Assembly (NCBI GenBank): GCA_029891385.1
Contig: CM057228.1
Location: forward strand, 64,114,523 to 64,178,522
DNA from: Erythroxylum novogranatense
Lineage: Eukaryota; Streptophyta; Magnoliopsida; Malpighiales; Erythroxylaceae
Length of the DNA stretch: 64,000 nucleotides
Direction: 5' to 3'
Within the stretch, counting starts at the first letter, position 1. Every line of letters begins with the position of its first letter. The notes beneath the pieces were generated by a model that ran no database searches, had not been told where the DNA came from, and saw only the letters and a list, made by a program, of their open reading frames with translations. Position numbers and translations under genes: made by a program. Of this stretch, positions 48,186 through 60,059 are shown piece by piece.

Positions 48186-48419
48186 GTACCAAAGCTTTAG
48201 ATGCATTTTATTCTGCTTGTTAGCACTCCGTTAGGGAGGAATGTCATTATGAGCCAAATCTATAGGGATTGTGAGCTTACTATCGAGGGATCTAGTTTGG
48301 TAGTGGATCTGCTACCTCTAGATCTGAAGGGGTTGGATGTTATTGTGGGGATGGATGTGATAGAGAAATATCGGGCGAAGCTTGATTATGGCCTAAAGGT
48401 AGTGGAGTTTGAGTTATAA
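48186..48419 (+). pseudogene. Ty3/gypsy retropepsin fragment inside F
   Basis: Open frame ending at 48419 with VSTPLGRNVIMSQIYRDCEL and, further on, LKGLDVIVGMDVIEKYRAKL. This is the middle and end of a gypsy retropepsin; element C has the same part as VTNPLGNNVLVNQVYRKCPV and FDLILGIDWL. The active-site end is missing. A coding fragment inside what otherwise looks like an LTR is unexpected. Confidence 0.85.
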
Positions 48420-48639
48420 AGTCTTCTTGTATATGTTACTTTGAAATGTGTTGCTTTATAGTTTGAAAATGATTAGATATATAGGAGTGTGGTTGCTGCC
48501 ATTTGAGAGTATATATATGGATTGGTTTGTGTTTTGGGAGATTGAGGATTGTGGAGATTGAGTTTTGTGTAGGTGCTTAAGTTTGGGTTGAAGATTGAAG
48601 ATTTGGCTAGTTGATTTTTAGGGGAGGTGCTGTCAAATT

Positions 48640-49380
48640 TTTGTAAAAATGGGCAAAAAATTTATTTATGTTTTTGACCCTCTTAGAGCTTGAATTGGAT
48701 TGAGAGGCCTTTCGAAGATTGTAGTACATGTTTAGAGCTTTCCAATGATATATAATTTGTCACTTTTGGACTTAGGATGAAGAAGTTATAAAGTTTGAAA
48801 GATTGCAGTTATTGTTGATAAGGGTATTGTGTGGGCAGTATCTTTGGAAGGGATTTTCACCTCTTTAGAGCCTGTATTGATTTTTGCATTCTTCACAAAA
48901 GATGTATATTGTCTCTTACTCTTTCCATTGATGTATTATATGCAATTTTTGAAGTTAGGAATAAGAAGTTATGAGGTTGGAAAAATTCAGTTACTGTTCG
49001 TATGGTTATTTTTACTATTTGATTGGTTATTATATAGGCAGTTCCTTTGAGTGAATTTTTACCTCTTTTAATGACTGAATCGATTTTTGTACCCTTCATG
49101 AAATTTGTAAATCATCTTTTTATCTTTCCATTGGGGTAAAATATGACATTTTTAGGCTATTGTGTTAAAAGATATGAATTTTCAAACTTCTGGCCTTGAG
49201 TAGGACCCTTTTTAATTTGAGCAGTAACTTTGAAGTAACTTTTGACTTTCTTAGAGGTTAAATTAGTTTTTGAATTCTTCATGAAAGTGGTAGAGCTTCA
49301 TTTGAGCTTTCTTTTGATACCAAATTTGTCAATTTTAGAGTTCTGGAGCAAAAGTTATGAATTTTGAAAAAACTGGTATT
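48640..49380 (+). repeat. ~182-bp periodic motif in F
   Basis: Four degenerate units, each with a TCTTAGAG-like start, TTCTTCATGAAAG-like middle, CTTTCCATTG landmark and an AAGTTATGA-like end. The TTAT/ATAT ends fall at about 48788, 48970, 49173 and 49356 (spacing ~182, 203, 183). It corresponds to the arrays in A and D on the opposite strand. Confidence 0.72.
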
Positions 49381-50100
49381 ATATATAGATTTTTTAAAAA
49401 TTTTGACTTCAGAGATGAGCGTCATGAGGGTAAGTCATGATATGAATGGGCCCGTGTAAATACGCCGTTAGGCGTTTTGATTTTTCTTTTATTTTCTTTT
49501 CTGATTTTCTGATTTTCTATTTTTAAGCTCTAATATCACTTTTCGCTTATAACTTTTTCGTTTGATCTCTGATTTACTCGGTTTTCGAAGCGTTGGTTTT
49601 CTTTAAAAAAAAAATTCTACCCCTTTTTGGTAAAATTAGAGCTTTCGGGTTTTATTTGGAATTTACGGATTAAATCAAAGAGAGTCAATTATGTGGCGAT
49701 TTTGAATATGATTTCAGATTTGGGCGATTTTTCGATCTTTAGAGATCCGATTGAGGAGATTTTTATTTCTAATTAACCTAGAGACATGGAATTTCATTAT
49801 CTTAGGAATCAGATTCAATTTTAGGCCCTAAGCAGAACAATTTTATTGAAAGAAATTAGGATGAATTTTTTTCAAGTTTCGCTCGGGAGGAAGTGAAATA
49901 AGATCGATCTGTTCGGATGACTTTAAAATAAGTTCGTTTATGAGTCAACAAGTGGTGAGGAATTCCTCACTCGTGAGTTGCACGTCCAGATCACATAGGA
50001 TGTCAGACCCGTGACTTACTAAGGAAAAATTCCAACAAAAATTGTTACAATTTTTATATTAATTATAGCTTTATAACAATTATCATATTTTTCCGTAACA

Positions 50101-50315
50101 TTTTATTCTGGCCGATATGATACAAAACTCAAATCGTTACTTGCCCGTACTTTGAATGAAGTCCATATTATTTACCTTCAAATTCACTTCCGAAGTGTTT
50201 TTGGGGGGCACTCTGGAGAGTGACTGAAACGTGCATCCAATCAACTCATTTCGTAATTTCACTGTCAATTTTCATAACGCTAAATAGTAAATACTCTCTC
50301 CCAGTCTTTGTTTTT
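50101..50315 (+). promoter_or_regulatory. Very short 5' region of the TraB gene after element E
   Basis: Only ~215 bp separate the end of the element E right LTR from the first candidate ATG (50316). The promoter must therefore lie here, inside the retroelement sequence, or both. No TATA box is clear. Confidence 0.4.
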
Positions 50316-53300
50316 ATGAATCGCTCGATTCGTCTGGTCAACTCGTTCGAGTCACGCGGCTTCTTCACCGCCGCCGCCGCTACCACCCTAAACTGCCTTC
50401 TCTTTCATCATAACAAAGTTTCTTGCACCTCACATCTCATATCCTCACCCCTCAAAATTCCCAATTTTACCACCTTTGCTACCAAACCCTACCAGATATC
50501 GCTGCAAATGGACCCTCTCGCATCGGGTACGCAACCGTCGGACCCGCCGGAGGACTTTGTTCACATCGAAAATCCGAGTCCAAACACCCAGTCCCAGTCT
50601 TTGAGTGATAGTATTGTTAATGTGGCTGATGAGCTGAGGGACAACGACCAAACCGACGAAGCTGCAGCCTCCACGAGCATTGGTGGTGAGCTGGAGAGAA
50701 AGGATATTCCGGAGGAGCTTCGCCGGAGCGTGGTGGTGTTATCATGTGAGTCGGTGGCTGAGGGCGGCACGTGCGATGTGTATTTAGTGGGCACTGCTCA
50801 CGTTTCTCAGGTCACTTTCCTGATTTTTTATTTTCTTTTTGCTTGGTGAGAAAAACCCAGAGATGCATATAAACCAACGATGATGCATCATTACTTTGTG
50901 GCTTTTGTTTCGTCCCTGATGATTACCTTTGTAAGAGCGTTAATCTTGTTAGTTGGTCTACAGAAACAGGAATTAAACTGGTTGTCATATTTGTAATGTT
51001 TTGCAGGAATCTTGCAGAGAAGTTCAAACTGTAATCAGTTTATTGAAGCCGCAGGTTTTTTAGCCCTTGGAAACTGCCTAGTTATTTGATTTATTTGGTT
51101 AACTGGTGCTTCTAATTTTTTACTAGTTACTCAATTAACCATGTGGCCTATATACTTTAGGTTGTGTTTCTGGAGTTGTGTTCAAGTCGGGTGGCTGTGC
51201 TTACCCCTCAGGACTTAAAGGTCTGATTCCGGAATGGTTATTGTTTCTTTATTTGCTTTATAATTTTTGATCGAGGAGCTGTAAAGCACTTGATGGAGGT
51301 TGTGTGTATGATGTAAAATGTTTTGTGGTGGCTTCATTTGGACATTCTTGAAGGAGATATTATCTTCCACGTTTGGTTTTGTGGCTTCATTTCTTCTTTG
51401 GCTGGTTTTGCTGTTATCTGCTTTTCTAATCTGATATTTTACCAGGCGCATTCTTTTTATGCTTCATTGGTAGAATTTCCATTTTCTTATGAATTTCTCT
51501 CTAGTTGATCAGGTTCCAACTATGGCAGAAATGATAGAAATGTGGAAAAAAAAGCATAACATGTTTGGGATACTTTATAGCTGGTTTCTTGCAAAGGTAA
51601 CATTAGCTTTAAATTGAAACCAGCATTGCTCTTAATTTATTGCTTACATACTTTGGGTGATTATAAATAAAGAAATCTGGAACATTTGGGGTATTTTACA
51701 CTGCAACAACCTTACTTTTCCTTTGGTAGGTAGCGAATAAGCTTGAGGTTTTTCCTGGTTCTGAGTTTCGTGTAGCATTTGAAGAAGCAAGAAAATATGG
51801 TTCAAAGGTGATACTTGGTGATCGCCCTGTACAGGTGGGATGCATTTACTGACTGTTGTGGAATTTGGTATTGAAGCTTTTGATTATTGGTTGATACCTT
51901 AACTTAACCTAGGCTACTGCTATTTGACTGTTCCATTCTTCTGTATGATTATGTAGTTGATCTTGAAGTTCTCCAGTACCTTGTAATTTGCGTCCAGTTC
52001 AATTGCAATTTTCATGCATATCCACAACTTGAATCCTTCATGGTGTCTTTCAATGTGCATATCCACAACTTGAATCCTTCATGGTGTCTTTCAATGTTAA
52101 TTTTGCATCCTGGAGAATTTAATCCTTTGTGATGTGATCAGTATTAGTTGAATATTTCCAATTGAGAAACCTTCAATGTTAATGATCACAACCACAAGCT
52201 AAGTGTTTCAGCAATGGTTATATCGTGCCACACGCTTGCGTACCAGTACATGGGTCTCGTCACAAAATGTGAACTGCTTAGGAGACCAATCGTGAATAAC
52301 GTCATTGAAGGGCCAATGATAGTTTAGGCCATAATGCATCTCTCATTCGCATTCTACAAGTTGCTCCCTTTATCTCATTTACAGTGTGGGCAGCTAATCA
52401 AGGGCAGGATCATGTAGAGAATCCTTCAATCAGTTTGAAGAACTTATTGGCTTCTATATTGGTGAAGACTTGTGTTCTAACAGCATGAAAGCTGATTATG
52501 ACTTTGGATTCCATGCAATGCTTGTGTTGCACCGACAAGTGGTATCCTTTCAGTCTGCATCTCAGACTCATTCATCATTCACGTATCCCAAACCTACTAT
52601 ATTTAAACTGCAGCATTGTTTTTTCCTATAGACTTGTACCCTGCATAGAACTTCTGCATTTTCATGAACTGTCTTGCTTTAATATTTTCTACTTTATCGT
52701 GGATCTTGTGCTTTCTCTTTCCAGTTTATGTATCCATTTAACAAGGTTGAAATGTGATAACTGAAACAGATTACTTTACGAAGGACATGGATGAAAATGC
52801 CCCTTTGGCACAAGGCAAAATTGTTGTACTCATTACTATTTCAAGCATTTTTTTTACCGAGCCCTCAGGATCTCAATAAAATGGTAATTGTCCTGATCTT
52901 TCATTTCTTACTCATAGAAATGCCAATAGTATGTGATATAGTTATTCTCTGGAAATTGTAAGGGTTTTAACCTTACATTTCTTCCTCGTAACAAATGCTA
53001 ATATTCTGTAACATGGTTATTCTCTTGAAACATTTATAAGTAACATACTATTTGAAACTATTAAAATTTTAATTGGTTTTTTCTTGTTTATTATCAGCTA
53101 AAGGAAATGGACGATGTTGACATGCTGACTCTTGTGATACAAGAGATGAGCAAGACATTCCCCACTCTCATGGAAACACTTGTGCTGGAAAGAGATCAGT
53201 TAGTATTCTTGTTTTTCTTTTCTCATTTGTCATTATCATTGTGGTAGTTTCAGTTTGTTTATAAAGCAAAGTATTCCATGTTAGTAATTCTTTTAATCCA

Positions 53301-54373
53301 TGTTGCTGATTCATATTATTGATCTTTGTAATTACCCTGGTACCCATCAATGTATATGTAAAGAGTTTTAAGGCAAGCCGGTATCTTTAGATAGCCAAAG
53401 CTCAAAACTTGCTCTGTAACTAGTTGGGTTGAGTTTGATAAAGGTCATCTTTGATTAAAATTTCCAACTTATTTCCTTTCTCTATTCTTCTTGGTGGTTT
53501 ATTTGTTTTTGGGCTTTAGTTTTCCAATAACGGTTCCATCATTAGTGGCTCCGTAGCATATGGAGTTAGAGAAGTGAAATTGAGCTTGTTTAAACTAAAT
53601 TGCATATAGCTTAAGTTTTTTTCCCTCCAATTACTGTCCAGATTAGGTCTTCAATATTATGAGAGGTGGCATTTCAGTATGTTAGTTATGATATTGCGGC
53701 TTGTTTCAATGATTTTTGGAGCAGGCAACGTAGGTAAGGATTAAATATAGATTTAGGTTCTATGTGTGGTCTCCAGGGAGAACTTTAAATTCACTCAATT
53801 CATACTTTCATTGGTTGGACACAAGTAATAAATCCTTTTTCTGTTTCTCTTCACTGTTGTAATTCAAATAAGTTTTGGCGATAATCCACTGCATGTAACA
53901 GGTACTTTATTCGTCTCTCCTATGTACAAGCTCTTATATCAATGCAAAATGTCATTGACTTTTAGGTACATGTCATCTCAATTACTAAGAGTGGCCATCG
54001 AGCATAATTCGGTAGTCGCAGTTGTTGGGAAGGGACATTTGCAAGGAATTAAGAAGCATTGGAAGCAGCCTGTTGTGGTTGGTGAATGACTGCTTTTTGG
54101 ACTTCTAAAACAATTTCTTAAATAGGAAAAGTCACATGCTTAGTAACATTTATATTCTTCTGTTCTAATAAAGTCCTAAGCTTATATGTTCTGATTTCTT
54201 TTCCTATGGCCTTCTCGCTAACTGTCATATTTCTTCTTGCGCAGATGAAAGATCTACTGGAAATCCCTTCTCAGAAACCAGGTGTTTCAGTCATAAAGGT
54301 TTTGACATCTCTTAGCGCTGCAGTTGCTGGCGTGGCTATTATTTCAGGCATTTGCTTAGCATACAAGAAATAG
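50316..54373 (+). CDS. TraB-domain protein, nine exons, tail-anchored
   Basis: Spliced gene; every intron begins GT and ends AG. Exons: 50316-50810, 51007-51054, 51161-51220, 51513-51596, 51730-51834, 52770-52883, 53098-53198, 53966-54077 and 54245-54373, giving 415 codons. The TraB domain runs from about residue 152 (DVYLVGTAHVSQES) through LELCSSRVAVL, EVFPGSEFRVAFEEA and VILGDRPVQITLRRTW to VVAVVGKGHLQGI (353-364). A hydrophobic segment (about 390-411) ends in AYKK, so it looks tail-anchored. Arabidopsis relatives (TRB1/TRB2) are mitochondrial outer-membrane proteins linked to ER contact and mitophagy. EDFVHIE (79-85) resembles an FFAT motif. The start could be 50316 or, as in relatives, MDPLAS at 50508; a further in-frame ATG at 50220 is less likely. 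Confidence 0.93.
52016..52097 (+). repeat. Perfect 41-bp tandem duplication in TraB intron 5
   Basis: Two adjacent identical copies (52016-52056 and 52057-52097), each starting GCATATCCACAACTTGAATC. Intron 5 (51835-52769) is one of the longest introns of this gene and otherwise shows nothing recognisable. Confidence 0.92.
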
Positions 54374-55159
54374 TTTACCTGAGTTTAAACGAATTGGCAA
54401 AGAAATGATTGTTTAGTCCAATTATAAATTCTCCCACAAATTTGATGTCTTCAATTTTCTCTTTTAAATATCATACATGGAAAATATAGTGGTTCATCTT
54501 TTTTCCTTTGGCATCTCCTCTTATGTATACAAAACCATCTAGTTGTGACAGAAGTAAATGGAAATAAGCAATTTATAATCATAAATGTATATGTAAGGAA
54601 AAGTATAAAAGGTGCTTAGAAGTCAATAAGTGGACAAAATCTAATCGAAAATCTCCGAGTCATGCTAATAAAAATGGAACAAAATGATAACGATGTAAAG
54701 TAATCCAGAGAGAAAGCTCTGCGTCCATCTCCCGCCTTGCACGAAGGGTGGACTGCATGGAGGTCAGGGGGGATCACGCGACTTTCTAGCAGCTTTGGTA
54801 CACTTGTTTTCTAACGTAGCAAAAAATATAATTTTTTTGTTCTTTCTAAAACCATGGAACAAGATTTTTTTTCTCTGGGATAGAAACAAAACGCGTAAGA
54901 AATTTTTAGAAATATACCTCCCTCATATAAGCAATTTTTAAAGAATTTTTTAACCTATTTTGTAATTAATTCCATAAATACCTGGATGCTTTATTAAATT
55001 ATTATGTACTAGAATTTCTAACTTGTAGAATTTTTAATTCAATAACTCATTTCACTTAATTTTTAAGTTTTCATTTCATTAAATATTTAGGTTTTCATTT
55101 TATTTTTTCCAATGTTTGGTTTGAAAATATAAACTTAAAATAAGAAAGGAATAAGCAAC
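54374..55159. other. 3' flank of TraB and AT-rich spacer
   Basis: 3' UTR and intergenic DNA. A slightly GC-richer patch at 54710-54790 is not recognisable. No ORF of note. Confidence 0.45.
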
Positions 55160-55729
55160 AAAAGATCAAAATGTCTTAATAATAATAATAATAATAATTA
55201 TTATTATTATGATTATTAACTTTATTATTGAATATTGTTATAAATTTTCTACTTATTATTAAATTTATCAAATTTTTATTCTTAATTATATTATTAAACT
55301 CATTATTATTATTATTATTAATTTTATTATGCAAAATTAATTATCTTATTATTATTATTCATTATTGTTATTATTAATTATTATTATTATAAATAGTATA
55401 CTTATTATTATTATTATTATTATTATTGTTGTTGTAAATTGTCATTGTCATTGTAAATGTTGTTGTTGTTATTATTATTATTAATTATAAATTTTGTACT
55501 TATTATTATTATTAATTATTGTTATTATTATTAATAATTATTATTATAAATTTTGTATTTATTGTTATTATTTTGTATTATTATTATTATTATACAAAAT
55601 TAATTTTCTTATTATTATTTTATTATCATTATTATACATAATTAATTTTTATTATTATTGTGATTATTAAATACCTTATTATTATTAATTTTCTTCCACT
55701 TCTTCTTCTTGTTCTATTATTATTATTAC

Positions 55730-55760
<31 letters not shown>

Positions 55761-55800
55761 CTAAATTAATTTCTTATTTTATTGTTATTATTATTATAAT
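55160..55800. repeat. (ATT)n-rich microsatellite tract
   Basis: About 640 bp dominated by ATT/TTA triplets with short interruptions (GTT, ATC, AATTTT). Likely to expand and contract. Confidence 0.93.
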
Positions 55801-56479
55801 TTGTTAACTTTTTACTAATACAAATCATTCATTTTAAAATAATTAATGAATTATATATTTTCAATCATATTGCAGTGCAGGGTACTTTAATTATTGACAC
55901 TATTTTTTATGTTCTGTCAACTACAATCGAACACATTTCTGTCCGAACATAGTTTTATCTATTTTATTCATCGCAATCAAACATCTCACTGTTTTTAATT
56001 TTTGTTTTGTTTTGCTCCAAATTTTTGTTTCGTTCTGTCTCAGCATATAGATCACAGTAACTATTCGCAACATAAAGCTCTTACCTCTTTCTTTGCTCCT
56101 TTATCCTAGCTTCTTTATTTACCATCTTGCTCATGATTTTTGAACACATCCATCGTTCCCATTTAACTTCACTATTATTTTGCAATTTGGGCTTTCTAAT
56201 CTCCTCTTAGCATTTCCGTCTATCTTCTCAGTCTTCCTACTCATCCTTAGTCCTTTTCGTGTTTGTCTCTTTGAATTTTCCCTCATTTTCAACCTTTCCT
56301 AGCCTTTATAGTCATGATTTTCCCTTTTAGTATCATCTACCTGAACCTCTTAGCTTTGACTAGTTTCCCCTTTTAACCTATTGATAGATAACTATTTATT
56401 TATATTTGTATGCCTATATTTAATATATTTTGCTTGTTATGTAAGAGTTTTATAATATTTTTGGCATTTAATTTTCTTT
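55801..56479. other. AT-rich spacer
   Basis: No recognised gene. It may contain the start of LTR G, whose left edge I could not fix. Confidence 0.35.
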
Positions 56480-57163
56480 AAGCATGTTTTTAGGTAATAA
56501 TTGTTTTCATAAATCGAAGGAGATGTACTCGGGTGAAATCATGGCATGGAATAAAAGAATTGGAGCAATTGTGAAAATACATGGTCATACATAGTGTTCT
56601 TATCAATCACTGTAAAGATGTGGAACTTCAAAGACACATTTCCTGCTTGTGTGGAGTTACATGCCCGTGTATATTAACGTACATGGCCAGGTATGTTGCC
56701 TTTGTAAGTCTCTATAATCATGTAAAGTCGTAAATTTTGGAGATACACAATCATCTACATGACCATGTAAGTGCCTGCGTATATCCTTAAAATCCTAGTT
56801 TTGTTGACATAGAAGGATAATAAGGAGACTACATTAAAGAGGTAGATTAGAAGAGTATGAATTTAGAGAGAGGCTACGAGATTTATCAAAGACACCTAAA
56901 AAGAAAGAGTAAAATACAAAAATACTCTACACATCGTAAAGAAGAATATCAAAGAGTGGAAACATCAAGTTAATTCTAACTTTCTAGAATATCCAAATCA
57001 AGGCTTTCAAACTTATTCATTAGTTTCTTATTCTATTTCATTATCTTGAATGTCAATTATGATTAGTTGTGTTATGAACATGATCATGGAATTCTAAATT
57101 TATATTAGGTTTTATTCTTGAATTGTTTTGTTTAACTTTTATCTTGTTCAATTCAATATAATA

Positions 57164-57943
57164 TTGCTTTGTGTTATTTGTAGAGCTTATAATTGATAAG
57201 AGATCGAGAGATCGAATGAAAGTTATCTATGTTAAGTTGTATAACAAGATTTTATACCTTAGTAGACTTACAAATATCAAATTGATAAGCAATTGAAGAG
57301 ATATCTTAATTGTGAGCTTATTATCTTTGGGATTGCTTTAAATCCAATTGAGTAGTTAGGAGTAGTTTTGTGAATCAAAAGCTCACAAATTAGCTATTAT
57401 CTATTTCAATTGGGATTACTTGGTTAAATCTTGAGAGAGGGTAATCAAAACCTTAGGATATCTAGGATCGAGCATAATTGAATTAACAAGATAAAAGGAA
57501 GACAATTTTTAGTGGTTGCCAATGATCAGGGCTTGTTCTTGGGTTCTCGGCCAATGCTTTGTGATATTTGCTATGCTTATACTTGATAAGAAATTGAGAC
57601 ATTGAATCAATTTATTTGTTTTAAGGTGTATAATGAGAATTGTTAACTTAATATACTTATAAATATCATAATAATAGACAATTGAAGAGAGATCTTAATT
57701 CTAAGTTAATTATCCTTGGGATTGCTTCGAATCTAATTGACTAGTTTGGAGTAGTTTTTTGAATTGAGAGGTTGCAATTCTATTATTTTCCATTTCAATT
57801 GAGATTAATTGATTAGATCTCAAGAGAGAGTAATCGAAACCCTAGGATATCTAGGATCGAGCATAATTGAATTAACAATATAAAAGGAAGACAGTTTTTG
57901 GTAGTTGCCAATGATCAGGGGATGTTCTTGGGTTCTCAAACAA
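57164..57943 (+). repeat. 390-bp tandem duplication in LTR G
   Basis: Two adjacent diverged copies (about 57164-57553 and 57554-57943). Matching landmarks: GATATCTAGGATCGAGCATA at ~57457 and ~57846, and GGTTCTC at ~57542 and ~57931. The copies differ at many sites, so the duplication is old. Confidence 0.85.
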
Positions 57944-57945
57944 AT

Positions 57946-58684
57946 GCTGAAGCTTCGTGGCCTCATTTACCTATGGATCTATCATAAATTAGGGAAAGGA
58001 GACAACATACGGTTGTGGTACAATAATTGGACTAAATGCAGTCCATTAATTTAGAAGAAATAATTAACATGTCTTAAAAGCCAAATCCCTCTCACTGCTA
58101 GAGTCTCATCATTAATTACTAAAGGAAAATGGACTAATAACTTTAGAGGTTTTGATCAAATCTTTCAATACTTCCTAGTGATCAGTAGCAGTAGTTATAA
58201 AGATAAGGTTGTATGGAAATCTAATAACATGTGCATATTAAAAAGTAGTGTGGAGCTAAATTCTACATAAGTTGGAAGCTTACTGCACTTCTTATGAGTG
58301 GACTACAATGATGAATTGAATCAAAAGAAGGATAGGAAGTCATTGAAGGTAGTCTTATAATTACAACATACAATATATGGAGGGAGCAAAATGGAAGATT
58401 TACTTTGGGAAGGAGATTTCCAAATATGAACTGGTAACAAACATTATTAATGAAATCAAAGCTCTTGCTATGGCAAAGGAAGCAACTAATGAATTGTCAA
58501 CAACATTGAAGTCAAGATGGAATTTGTAAACTTTTGCTACTATGCTTGACTAATTTGTTTTGTATATTTTGAGCTAGTCCTATGCAATGAAATTTTTAGT
58601 GTTTTTCCATAGGGGTGAACTTATTGTAATGTTGTAAATAGTTTAACTATAGTTAATGAAAATTACTTCGATTTAAAAAAAAGA
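57946..58684 (+). mobile_element. 3' end of an L1-type LINE inserted in LTR G
   Basis: Broken plus-strand frames read like the C-terminus of plant LINE-1 polyproteins: GKGDNIRLWYNNW-like at ~58000, DKVVWKSN at ~58203, a HTIYGG/IWREQNGRF-like motif at ~58370-58400, and a final ELSTTLKSRWNL before a stop at ~58527. A ~150-bp 3' UTR and an A-rich tail (about 58674-58684) follow. It is strongly 5'-truncated, as usual for LINEs. Target duplication not found. Confidence 0.72.
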
Positions 58685-58965
58685 TAAAGAGAAGATAAAA
58701 TAAGGATAGAATGATCCCTAAGTTTCCATTATTGATTAACTTCATTCTTATTGCCAGATTCAATTACTTAGTTTTATTAGTTTATTTCAATTTCAGTTAA
58801 TTGGTTTTAATTCAAATCATTCAATCTTTTATTATCTTAGATAGAGTGTATTCAAGTTTTTAGGTGACTAAACAATCCTTATGGGAATGTTATCTTTTAT
58901 ACTACGAGTTGCCATCTGTATACTTGTATTACTAAAAGTTTTCTATATATAACTAAAACCAAGTT

Positions 58966-58990
58966 TTTGGCGCCGTTATTGGTGATTGAG
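58966..58990 (+). other. Primer-binding site of element G
   Basis: TTGGCGCCGTTATTGGTGA matches the Athila/Tat site TGGCGCCGTTGCCGGGGA with some decay. It lies directly after the LTR end, setting plus orientation. Confidence 0.82.
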
Positions 58991-59029
58991 TTTAACATCT
59001 TATACAATTTGAATTCTTTTGATATACGA

Positions 59030-59850
59030 ATTTTACTACTTTTCTTTTGTGATTGTAGGTGCATTAACTTAGGAATCACAAAGAGTAGCTGAGCAACTTG
59101 CAGACCTTGTCTTCTAACCCAGTGCATGCATTTCCTCGTAAATGGGAGTTAAAACTAATATAATATTTGGTTACAGAACTACCCAAATTATTCTTATAAT
59201 AACAATTAGGAAATAATATGAGAGCACAAGGTCCACCAAGTTTCTAGTAGGATAGGCTTGGATCATTGGAGTCTAAGTTAGACAAGTTAATCGCTCCAAA
59301 ACAGATAGATAAAATCAAAATTAGAAGAGGAAGGAAGCCAAATTTGATCAAATAATGAAGAACCACTCCTCTTCCATTCATACCTTGGAGGTTTAGGTTG
59401 GGATACTTTCCAATGCATTGTTAATAAAGAATGTGGGGAGTCTTCCAAGTAATACGGAAGCACAAACAATATCTTTATTTTGTTGTGACATTTTTAGGGG
59501 TAACCATTCCAATCATCAATTTCAAACATTAAATTATGTTTGGTAGAAACCATATTGCATACAAAACGAGCCTTAAAATACATAAGGTGAGCACATTGAT
59601 ACTAAGATGGATACAACATGTTATTGGAACTTAATAGTGTCTCGAAGTGAAGAGGAGACCAAGGTTGATGGCATGAATGAATTTATTGTTCAAGAAGAGA
59701 AAGAAGAATAAAGGAAAAAGGAAATAGAGGTTGACAAAGAAAAGGAAGTCTTTGTTTAAGATAAGGAAGCACAAGAGTGTACAAAGGTGGTTGCAGAAGA
59801 CAAAGAGCAGTTCACTTTCCCATAGGAAAAACTGTTGAAGTTAATTGAAT
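59030..59850 (+). pseudogene. Decayed Gag of element G
   Basis: Plus-strand frames with many stops. Recognisable pieces are a YPNYSYNNN stretch (~59175), LGSLESKLDKLI (~59258), a TLEV-Q-VG-like piece near 59390 and a GSLPSNTEA-like piece near 59440. This order (Asn/Tyr-rich, LE...L, then VGQLA...LPSNTE) is that of Athila/Tat Gag. Lys/Glu-rich sequence follows at 59650-59820. Dead. No RT or integrase follows; the element jumps to 3'-end sequence at ~60060. Confidence 0.65.
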
Positions 59851-60059
59851 ATTTAGGGAGTTTCATCATTTCTTATTTTATTGATAGTTTGTTATTGGAA
59901 AAGGGCATTAATTGAATCACTTAGATTTCTTAATTTGATTAATTATGTCCTTCTTATAATCTTACAACATATAGGTTATTCATAGGCTACTAAATCACCA
60001 TGGGGAGAAATTGGTAGAAGTAAGCCACTAATTATAGACCCAAGTTGATGGTATAAGTA

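Larger units (their letters stand above)
46582..50037 (+). mobile_element. Element F: solo LTR-like insertion with permuted modules and a protease fragment
   Basis: 3456 bp from TGTTGGGCCCCGATTCC to CCAACA, flanked by GAAAT and AAAAT (one mismatch), inserted in the right LTR of E. There is no second LTR copy. It shares modules with A and D but in another order: purine-rich leader (about 46990-47250, with a GAA run), hairpins (47760-47850), CACTGAGCCATCGAGCTC (~48066), a protease fragment, the ~182-bp motif (48640-49360) and a weak GC hairpin (ACGCCGTTAGGCGT, ~49460). Its ends form an imperfect inverted repeat of ~25 bp. Confidence 0.75.
45517..50100 (-). mobile_element. Element E: short-LTR chimeric retroelement carrying an eRF3 fragment
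   Basis: Left LTR 45517-45717 (~201 bp). The right LTR starts at 46437 and ends at 50100, interrupted by F. They share the TGAAG...AGAGAGAGG start, AACATTAGCTAATTCATATC and a CATATTTTTCC end. The minus strand has a perfect initiator-Met primer-binding site (46423-46434). The 719-bp interior encodes a Gag-like N-terminal piece, then a host-gene fragment, then the typical NLEDKVF polyprotein tail at ~45735-45765. RT and integrase are absent. Target duplications are unclear. Confidence 0.85.
46437..50100 (-). repeat. Element E right LTR, interrupted by F
   Basis: Two parts: 46437-46581 and about 50038-50100. Together they restore a ~200-bp copy of the left LTR; F sits in the middle. Confidence 0.82.
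56480..58961 (+). repeat. LTR of an Athila/Tat-type retroelement (element G), with internal duplication and LINE
   Basis: The right end is clear. The sequence at ~58770-58960 (AATTCAAATCATTCAATC, then TTTTTAGGTGACTAAACAAT and TATGGGAATGTTATC) closely follows the LTR ends of plant Athila/Tat elements, and the primer-binding site follows directly. Upstream, ACATGCCCGTGTA- and ACATGGCCAGGTA-like strings (56667-56695) are also typical. The left edge is approximate. The LTR is enlarged by a 390-bp tandem duplication and an inserted LINE tail. Confidence 0.72.
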
